DNA from: Bacteroidota bacterium
Lineage (GTDB): Bacteria; Bacteroidota; Rhodothermia; Rhodothermales; UBA10348
Direction: 5' to 3'
DNA length: 10,090 nucleotides
NCBI GenBank assembly: GCA_022571135.1
Contig: JACZYK010000075.1
Span: 1-10,090, forward strand
Made by a program: the position numbers and the translations under genes. Below are positions 1 through 5,463 of this stretch, one piece after another (position 1 is the stretch's first letter; every line of letters begins with the position of its first letter). The notes under the pieces are model-generated. The model saw only the letters and a program-made list of their open reading frames with translations, was not told the origin of the DNA and searched no databases.

Positions 1-1031
1 GGGGCGCGCAGGTCAGTGACATCCCAGATGAGCGTCCGGGTTCTCAACGTCACGCCCCCCGACTCGTCCCCTTCGTCATTCTGGATGAAATACTTGTGGT
101 CCTCGGTCAGCCAGCCCTGATGGATGTATCGGGAGTCGGTATAGGTGGCCTTCGATATCGCAACCGGATTGATCTTTTCGGTGACATCTGCAATACTGAT
201 GTGGGTCTCGTTCGCTCCGAAACAGATTTCCCGGCCTCTGAATTCCGTATCCGGCCCTTTGTAAATCACGCACTGGACGTCGTGGGTGTATCCCGTACCC
301 AATTGACCGGTCTTAGGGTGCGAGAAACATCCAGCAAACCGGGGAGATACGGGATCGGTTAGATCGATCATGTGCAATCCACCGCCGCAGGTCCGCTGAC
401 CCCTCGAGATACCTACGACGTAGGCGAATCCGGTCTCTTCGTTGATCGCGATGTTATGGGCTCTCTCGAACATCGAGTAGACCGCTGTTGTCGAAAAAAC
501 GACCGGCGGATCCTCGATGTCTCTGAGCTGTGCAAGGTCGAATATCTGGAGACCGAGCCCCCCGTTCCTATCCGCAACGATATAGGCGTGGGTCCCGTAC
601 ACCTTGACGTCGCGCCATATGCCGGATACCCTTTCGTTCGGGAGCAACTCGCCCAGATACACCGGATTGACAGGGTCGGTTACGTCCACGAACGCGGTCC
701 CGTCCTCCCTGCCCACGATCGCGTACTCGTTACCCGTCTCCGAGTCCGTCCATCCCCACATATCATTCAGGCTACACAGACGCGGAACTTGTGAAGCGCC
801 GTCGAAACACCGCATTCCTGCGCCCAGGTCTTCGGGCGTCAGAACCGAGAGCAGATCCGCCTCCGAACAGGAAAATCCTGCGGCTGTCCCCGCCACGCAC
901 GACACGCGCCTGCCGACCATGCTGGTCGGCTGCGCATCGGCCAGCCGGTTGGCCAGGGCCATTAGAAGGAAAAGAGTAAGCACCGTGGCCGAAGGCCGGC
1001 GCCTGCTTTTAAGGTTGTATATGTTGGTCAA
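1..1031 (-). CDS. Choice-of-anchor B family (LVIVD-repeat) secreted protein, C-terminus beyond window
   Basis: The reverse strand reads open from a stop just upstream of about 1078 down to base 1, giving about 343 codons with the C-terminal end missing. The N-terminus looks like a signal peptide: a basic stretch (KSRRR), a hydrophobic core (ATVLTLFLLMALA) and an ADA-Q cleavage-like site. The mature part holds repeated beta-propeller-like units, each ending in a motif such as FVDVTDPVNP, LQIFDLAQL, LHMIDLTDPVSP, ISIADVTEKINP or LIWDVTDL. This is the LVIVD pattern of choice-of-anchor B proteins. Several cysteines and the family-type stretch RAHNIAINEETGFAYVVG are present. Such proteins are predicted to be exported or surface-anchored; their biochemical role is not established. 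The start is uncertain. TTG at 1031 gives the best signal peptide; GTG at 983 and ATG at 962 are alternatives that lose the basic n-region. None has a good Shine-Dalgarno. It is divergent from the dehydrogenase gene. Confidence 0.85.
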   Translation of the reverse strand, partial: MTNIYNLKSRRRPSATVLTLFLLMALANRLADAQPTSMVGRRVSCVAGTAAGFSCSEADLLSVLTPEDLGAGMRCFDGASQVPRLCSLNDMWGWTDSETGNEYAIVGREDGTAFVDVTDPVNPVYLGELLPNERVSGIWRDVKVYGTHAYIVADRNGGLGLQIFDLAQLRDIEDPPVVFSTTAVYSMFERAHNIAINEETGFAYVVGISRGQRTCGGGLHMIDLTDPVSPRFAGCFSHPKTGQLGTGYTHDVQCVIYKGPDTEFRGREICFGANETHISIADVTEKINPVAISKATYTDSRYIHQGWLTEDHKYFIQNDEGDESGGVTLRTRTLIWDVTDLRA

Positions 1032-1143
1032 TGGGCGCTTCGGAATAACAAAGGATCCGCGGGCGGATCGAAATCGGTATCAGGGAAATATGGTTACCTT
1101 TCCCTTCCTACCGGGCAACTATCGGCTTCACATAATCTACACA
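1032..1143. promoter_or_regulatory. Divergent intergenic region, presumed promoters
   Basis: About 112-118 bases separate two divergent genes, so promoters for both should lie here. A CATAAT hexamer at 1131-1136 resembles a -10 box for the rightward gene, but no convincing -35 stands 16-18 bases upstream. It lies only 7-13 bases from the candidate start codons, which would give a nearly leaderless mRNA. I found no clear leftward promoter, operator palindrome or small gene. Confidence 0.3.
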
Positions 1144-1149
1144 ATGCTA

Positions 1150-1929
1150 ATGTATACGCTCACAGACAGGATTGTGTTCATCACCGGGGCTTCCGCCGGC
1201 ATCGGGGCCGCCTGTGCGGAGACTTTTGCGGGTCTCGGAGCCCGGTTGCTGCTCTGTGCCAGACGCCTGGAGAGACTGCTCCCGGTGGCCTCAAGGCTGG
1301 AGGCGGAATATGACGTGGAGACGCACGTCATCGAACTCGACGTTACGGATTCCGAAGCCGTTGCCAAGGCGATCGAAAACCTTCCGGAGGAATGGAGGGA
1401 AATCGATGTTCTGGTAAACAACGCTGGAAAGGCGCTCGGGCTGGACAAGTCCTATGAATCCCGTCTCGACCACATTGACGGGATGATCGATACCAATATC
1501 AAAGGCGTTTTGTACGTTACGAGGGCGGTCGTACCCGGGATGGTGGAAAGAAACCGGGGGCATGTCATTCAGATCGGATCCGTGGCGGGCCGTTGGGTCT
1601 ACCCCGGAGGGACGGTTTACTGCGCTACCAAGCATGCTGTCCGAGCCTTCAACGAAGGGCTTAAAATGGATCTCCACGATTCGGCGGTGCGCGTGTCTTC
1701 GGTGGATCCCGGGCTCGTCGAGACGGAATTCAGCCTCGTGCGATTCGAGGGCGACAAGGAGCGTGCAGAAGCCGTTTACAGTGGCCTGACTCCGCTGACC
1801 GGCAGAGACGTCGCCGACGTAGTGGCCTTCTGCGCGACCCGCCCTCTGCACGTGAATATCAACGAAATTTCGATGATGTGCGTCGATCAGTCCCACGCCG
1901 TGCTGGTCAATCGAAGGAAGTCCGACTGA
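1150..1929 (+). CDS. SDR-family NADP-dependent oxidoreductase (YdfG-like)
   Basis: A 259-residue classical short-chain dehydrogenase/reductase, the usual family length. It has the Rossmann glycine motif TGASAGIG (residues 12-19), NNAG at 90-93, catalytic Ser144 in IGSVAG, and the YxxxK pair Tyr157/Lys161. Arg38-Arg39 after the second strand favours NADP(H) over NAD(H). The tail motif (AFCATRPLHVNINEI) matches the YdfG-like group, which acts on 3-hydroxy acids such as serine or allo-threonine in characterised members; the substrate here is inferred only. It is probably cytosolic, as no signal peptide is visible. ATG at 1144 is an equally possible start that adds Met-Leu. The reading frame stays open back to 604, but that extension is antisense to the choice-of-anchor B gene and has no SDR character. 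No clear Shine-Dalgarno is present. The gene is followed by two terminator-like hairpins and appears monocistronic. Confidence 0.92.
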   Translation: MYTLTDRIVFITGASAGIGAACAETFAGLGARLLLCARRLERLLPVASRLEAEYDVETHVIELDVTDSEAVAKAIENLPEEWREIDVLVNNAGKALGLDKSYESRLDHIDGMIDTNIKGVLYVTRAVVPGMVERNRGHVIQIGSVAGRWVYPGGTVYCATKHAVRAFNEGLKMDLHDSAVRVSSVDPGLVETEFSLVRFEGDKERAEAVYSGLTPLTGRDVADVVAFCATRPLHVNINEISMMCVDQSHAVLVNRRKSD

Positions 1930-1979
1930 TAAATACTTGCATTCTCGATTCGAATTACCGATATTTTTGTCTGGAAAAC

Positions 1980-2005
1980 AGCTGACCCTCCCTCTCAGCT
2001 TTTTC
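1980..2005 (+). terminator. Weaker rho-independent terminator after the SDR gene
   Basis: The arms AGCTGA (1980-1985) and TCAGCT (1995-2000) form a 6-bp perfect stem with a 9-base pyrimidine loop. A short T run and a TCTC tail follow. It lies about 50 bases after the stop codon and just ahead of a stronger hairpin, so it may be an accessory terminator. Confidence 0.5.
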
Positions 2006-2009
2006 TCTC

Positions 2010-2050
2010 AGGGCTTGCTTCGCGATTCGAGGCGAGCCCTTTCTTTTTTC
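2010..2050 (+). terminator. Strong rho-independent terminator after the SDR gene
   Basis: Arms at 2010-2022 (AGGGCTTGCTTCG) and 2028-2040 (CGAGGCGAGCCCT) make a 13-bp stem with two G-T wobbles and a 5-base loop (CGATT). TTCTTTTTT follows at 2041-2049. This is a textbook intrinsic terminator. It isolates the dehydrogenase transcript from the amidohydrolase genes starting at 2145. Confidence 0.88.
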
Positions 2051-2144
2051 CGGTTCCCCTGCCTTAACTTTTCGGGGAGATGTCGCGGCGCACGAACGCG
2101 CCACTTCCTTCGGCCGACCAATCAATCAAACCGTAAGTCTGCCC

Positions 2145-3578
2145 ATGCACCGGTTGTCGACACACCTCCTGTCGTTACTCGTTATTCTGCCGGCTATACT
2201 TTCCCCTCTCTCCGGATGCAGGGGATCAACCGATTACGACGTCATTCTGAGGGGTGGAACGCTCTATGACGGCTCTGGCGAATCGCCTGTCGTGGCCGAC
2301 CTGGCCATTAACTCGGACACCATTGCCGCTATCGGAGATCTGTCCGGAGCCACCGCCAGAATGGACCTGGATGTATCGGGCTACGCGGTGTCCCCGGGGT
2401 TCATCAATATGCTATCCTGGGCAACGACGTCTCTGATCGCAGACGGTCGATCCATGAGCGACATCGTACAGGGTGTCACGCTTGAGATATTCGGGGAAGG
2501 CTGGTCCGAGGGTCCGCTCAATCAGAGTATGAAGGAGGAAGAGACGCAGGCTCAGTCCCTCATCAAATTCGACATTGATTGGACGACGCTGGGAGAGTAT
2601 CTCGAGTCACTGGAGCGTCGAGGCATTTCTCCGAACGTAGCCTCGTTCGTAGGCGCAACAACCGTCCGCATACACGAGATCGGGTACGATGATCGGCCGC
2701 CGACGCCGGACGAGCTCGAACGGATGAAAGCCCTCGTCCGAACGGCGATGGAAGAAGGCGCGCTGGGACTCGGATCGTCTCTCATCTACGCCCCGGCCTT
2801 TTATGCGAATACGGACGAACTTATCGAATTGGCGAAAGTTGCCGCCGAGTACGACGGCATGTATATCTCGCACATGCGCAGCGAGGGCAACCAGCTGCTC
2901 GAATCCCTCGATGAACTCATTACCATATCGCGACAGGCCGGTATCCGCGCGGAGATTTATCACCTCAAGGCGGCCGGGAAAGAAAACTGGAGTAAACTGG
3001 AACAACTATTGGAGCGCATCGAATCGGTGAGGGCAGAAGGTCTGGAGATCACCGCCGACATGTACACGTATCCCGCAGGCGCCACGGGCCTGAACGCCGC
3101 CATGCCTCCGTGGGTACAGGAAGGAGGTTACGGAGAGTGGCGGCGCAAACTGATGGATCCGCAGATCCAGCGGCCATGGATGAGTTTCGGATCGGATGCC
3201 GGATCCCAGATACCGGAAGGCAATTTCCTCAAGACCAATCCGCATCCGCGGGCATATGGCAATTTCGCGCGTCTTCTGGGAAAGTATGTTCGAGAACAAC
3301 AACTGATCCCGCTCGAAGAAGCGATACGCCGACTCACATCGTTACCCGCCGAGAATCTTCGAATCGAACGGCGGGGAAAACTGCTGACGGGCTTCTTCGC
3401 CGATATAACCGTGTTTGATCCCGTTACCATTTCGGACCACGCGACCTTCAAGGAACCGCATCAGCTATCGACGGGCGTCGAGCACGTATTCGTAAACGGC
3501 ACGGCCGTCCTACTCAGAGGTGAGCATACCGATGCGCGCCCAGGCCGGTTCGTAAGGCGGGCCCGGACGGAGCAGTAA
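2145..3578 (+). CDS. N-acyl-D-amino-acid deacylase-like lipoprotein, internally shortened and lacking HxH
   Basis: A 477-residue amidohydrolase-superfamily protein of the D-aminoacylase type. The N-terminus is a lipoprotein signal peptide with lipobox LSGC at residues 22-25, so Cys25 would be lipidated and the protein membrane-anchored. The family pattern is clear: VILRGGTLYDGSG near residue 33, PGFI at 84-87, YISHMRSEG around His243, YHLK with His273, SFGSDAG with Asp351, NPHPRAYGNFARLLG, and a C-terminal GFFADITVFDP. Two features are odd. The HxH metal motif, HSH in the neighbouring paralog, reads L90-S91-W92. In addition, the stretch between His273 and Asp351 is 78 residues, against 160 in the paralog (His263 to Asp423), so about 82 residues are missing near Q340-R343 without a frameshift. 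The gene may be a non-catalytic paralog, a divergent enzyme or an in-frame deletion relic. It sits 7 bases upstream of the second amidohydrolase, probably in one operon. No Shine-Dalgarno is obvious; the start is chosen for the signal peptide. Confidence 0.85.
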   Translation: MHRLSTHLLSLLVILPAILSPLSGCRGSTDYDVILRGGTLYDGSGESPVVADLAINSDTIAAIGDLSGATARMDLDVSGYAVSPGFINMLSWATTSLIADGRSMSDIVQGVTLEIFGEGWSEGPLNQSMKEEETQAQSLIKFDIDWTTLGEYLESLERRGISPNVASFVGATTVRIHEIGYDDRPPTPDELERMKALVRTAMEEGALGLGSSLIYAPAFYANTDELIELAKVAAEYDGMYISHMRSEGNQLLESLDELITISRQAGIRAEIYHLKAAGKENWSKLEQLLERIESVRAEGLEITADMYTYPAGATGLNAAMPPWVQEGGYGEWRRKLMDPQIQRPWMSFGSDAGSQIPEGNFLKTNPHPRAYGNFARLLGKYVREQQLIPLEEAIRRLTSLPAENLRIERRGKLLTGFFADITVFDPVTISDHATFKEPHQLSTGVEHVFVNGTAVLLRGEHTDARPGRFVRRARTEQ

Positions 3579-3585
3579 TCTGCGT

Positions 3586-5220
3586 GTGAGAACAATGGGT
3601 TATACGCTTTTTCTGACGGTCATGGTCGCGTTTTCGGGTGCGGCTGGCAGAGTTTCAGGATCGACTCCGTACATATCTGCTCCCACCGATACGCTGTACT
3701 CCATCATTATCTCAGGTGGTCTGGTATATGACGGCCTCGGTAATTTGCCGAACAGAACGGACGTGGGTGTTATCGGGGATCGGATAGTGCGTCTCGGTGA
3801 TCTGTCGGGAGCGCTGGCCGAAAGACGCATTGAGGCCGCGGGCCTGGCCGTCGTACCAGGGATAATCGACATCCACTCGCACGCTACATCTGAAACTATC
3901 GAGTCCAGCGCCATCGTACAGCGCCCGATTGCAGAGAACTATCTGCGACAGGGAGTAACCACGGCCATAGGCGGACAGGACGGAAGTTCCACGCTCGCCG
4001 TCGGTGAATTCCTTGCTTTTCTGGATCAGTCGCCCGCGGCGATCAATGTCGGACTCTTCATTGGCCACGGTTCGGTCAGAGAATCGGTCATGGGTCTTGA
4101 CGACCGGGCGCCGACGAAGAATGAACTTGCCGAAATGAGAGCGCTCGTGGAAGTCGCCATGTCCGAGGGAGCCTTTGGACTGTCCTCCGGCCTTGAATAC
4201 ACACCCGGAGCTTTCGCCCGCGTGGAAGAAATAATCGAGATCGCCCGTCCGGCTGCGCGATACGGGGGACTCTACATCAGCCATATCCGGGACGAGGGCG
4301 CCCATCTTCTCGACAGCGTCCACGAAGTCATTCGCGTGGGCGATGAAGCAGGACTTGCCGTTCAGGTCACGCATCACAAAGTGATCGGGAAAGGACGTTG
4401 GGGGATGACCGCTCAATCCCTCCGCCTGATCGAAGACGCCCGGTCGAGGGGCGTTGATGTCATGAGCGACCAGTATCCGTATACGGCCTCGAGCACAGGC
4501 CTTACCATCCTTGTGCCGGGCTGGGCGAAGGAAGGGGGTAGATTGATCGAAAGACTTGCCGATCCGGACACACGCTCGCGGATACGGCAGGACGTCATTT
4601 CGCACATCAATGCCGAGCTCGGCGGGGATCCGGAAACGATTGTTGCGGCGAGATGTCCGAACCGCGAGGAAATGGATGGACTGAGTCTCGCCGATATCCT
4701 TGAGCGCCGCGGACTTGAAATAAACGTACCCGCTGCCGCTGACGTTGCGCTCGAACTCATCGAGGGTGGAGGATGCTCCGGGGTCTTTCATTCCATGTCG
4801 GAGGAGGACGTTCGCCGCGTCATGCAGCATCCGTTCACCATGATCGCTTCTGACGGCGGCGTGCCGGATCCGGGCAGGGGCGTGCCGCATCCCAGGAACT
4901 ACGGTACGTTTGCGCGCGTCCTCGGCCGCTATGTTCGCCAGTGGCACGTGCTGTCCTTCGAAGAAGCCGTTCGAAAAATGACCAGCCTGCCGGCCGATCG
5001 GCTGGGACTTTCGGACAGGGGCCGGATCGAGGAAGGGGCTGTAGCCGATATCTCTGTTCTCGACCCGGATCAAATCCTTGATCGAGCCGAATTCGGGGAT
5101 CCGCATCACTTTGCGACCGGCGTTCATCACGTGATCGTATCAGGCCAGCCGGTCCTGCTCGAAGGCGAGGTAACCGGGCTGCGGCCCGGCAAGGCCTTGA
5201 GACACCGCTTACTCAAATAA
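3586..5220 (+). CDS. Exported N-acyl-D-amino-acid deacylase (D-aminoacylase family amidohydrolase)
   Basis: A 544-residue metal-dependent amidohydrolase, close to the usual family length. Family members hydrolyse N-acyl-D-amino acids, or related N-acyl or cyclic amide bonds, to free the D-amino acid; the exact substrate here is unknown. Visible elements are an N-terminal hydrophobic export segment (about residues 5-20), the beta-domain motif IISGGLVYDG (41-50), PGIIDIHSHA with His97 and His99, His233 in YISHIRDEG, His263 in VTHHK, Asp423 in IASDGG, HPRNYGTFARVLGRYVR, and the C-terminal ADISVLDP. These match the metal ligands and catalytic Asp of the family. The Cys ligand found in Alcaligenes-type D-aminoacylase (in an NCG motif) appears to be replaced in GGQDGSS (129-135). 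The start given is GTG at 3586; ATG at 3595, with GAGA just upstream, is a good alternative. It begins 7 or 16 bases after the first amidohydrolase and is probably cotranscribed with it. Confidence 0.9.
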   Translation: MRTMGYTLFLTVMVAFSGAAGRVSGSTPYISAPTDTLYSIIISGGLVYDGLGNLPNRTDVGVIGDRIVRLGDLSGALAERRIEAAGLAVVPGIIDIHSHATSETIESSAIVQRPIAENYLRQGVTTAIGGQDGSSTLAVGEFLAFLDQSPAAINVGLFIGHGSVRESVMGLDDRAPTKNELAEMRALVEVAMSEGAFGLSSGLEYTPGAFARVEEIIEIARPAARYGGLYISHIRDEGAHLLDSVHEVIRVGDEAGLAVQVTHHKVIGKGRWGMTAQSLRLIEDARSRGVDVMSDQYPYTASSTGLTILVPGWAKEGGRLIERLADPDTRSRIRQDVISHINAELGGDPETIVAARCPNREEMDGLSLADILERRGLEINVPAAADVALELIEGGGCSGVFHSMSEEDVRRVMQHPFTMIASDGGVPDPGRGVPHPRNYGTFARVLGRYVRQWHVLSFEEAVRKMTSLPADRLGLSDRGRIEEGAVADISVLDPDQILDRAEFGDPHHFATGVHHVIVSGQPVLLEGEVTGLRPGKALRHRLLK

Positions 5221-5243
5221 ATCCGACTAACCACCAGTCCCAC

Positions 5244-5306
5244 ATGATCCGACCCACACCGTATTCAATCCTCATCGCTCTGTCGCTCGTCCTGGAAGGG
5301 GTTTGA
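5244..5306 (+). other. Possible 20-codon signal-peptide-like small ORF or gene remnant
   Basis: Starting 24 bases after the deacylase stop, an ATG opens 20 codons ending at TGA. It begins MIRPTPYS and continues as a hydrophobic run (ILIALSLVL), resembling the start of an exported protein. It could be the decayed stub of a third operon gene, a genuine small membrane peptide, or chance. No Shine-Dalgarno is visible and nothing homologous continues downstream in any frame that I could follow. Confidence 0.2.
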
Positions 5307-5349
5307 CTGACGGGAAAACCATTTCATTATTACTCGTTCTTTCCGTTGT

Positions 5350-5378
5350 TTGATTAATTCAATATTTTCTGCTATCTC
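5350..5378 (+). promoter_or_regulatory. Candidate promoter for the TonB-dependent receptor gene
   Basis: An AT-rich island (about 5323-5378) stands out from GC-rich surroundings. Within it, TTGATT (5350-5355) and TATCTC (5373-5378) are spaced by 17 bases, like a degenerate housekeeping promoter. I see no clear match to the Bacteroidota TTG/TAnnTTTG promoter. Transcription from here would include the hairpin at 5388-5440 in the leader. Confidence 0.25.
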
Positions 5379-5387
5379 AGGTAACCC

Positions 5388-5440
5388 TTTCGCCTGCCCG
5401 CTTTCCAGATTCACACCCTCGGCAAGGCGAAATCTTTTTT
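5388..5440 (+). terminator. Terminator-like hairpin directly before the TonB receptor (terminator or attenuator)
   Basis: TTTCGCCTGCC (5388-5398) pairs with GGCAAGGCGAAA (5421-5432) in an 11-bp stem with one bulged A. The loop is 22 bases, and TCTTTTTT follows at 5433-5440. It could be the late terminator of the deacylase genes, 167 bases past their last stop. However, only 23 bases separate it from the receptor ATG, too few for a promoter plus the Shine-Dalgarno at 5456-5459. The receptor promoter is therefore probably upstream, which would make the hairpin part of its leader and a possible attenuator. The long loop makes it weaker than the other hairpins in the window. Confidence 0.6.
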
Positions 5441-5463
5441 GTTCACAACCCTAGTGAGGTGTC

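Noticed and set aside
604..1149. N-terminal extension of the SDR frame back to an ATG at 604
   Set aside because: It is antisense to the choice-of-anchor B gene and shows no SDR features before TGASAGIG. The family N-terminus starts at about 1150.
2080..2136. 18-codon ORF starting ATG after GGGGAG, upstream of the first deacylase
   Set aside because: The purine run touches the ATG, leaving no spacing. The peptide is short and polar, without signal or motif.
3712..5130. Long minus-strand open frame (472 codons) opposite the second deacylase
   Set aside because: It is the shadow of a GC-rich gene. The sense strand has clear family motifs, whereas the antisense product has no recognisable domain.
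5190..5220. GC-rich inverted repeat near the end of the second deacylase as a terminator
   Set aside because: The CCGGGC/GCCCGG pairing just upstream lies inside the coding region and has no T run.
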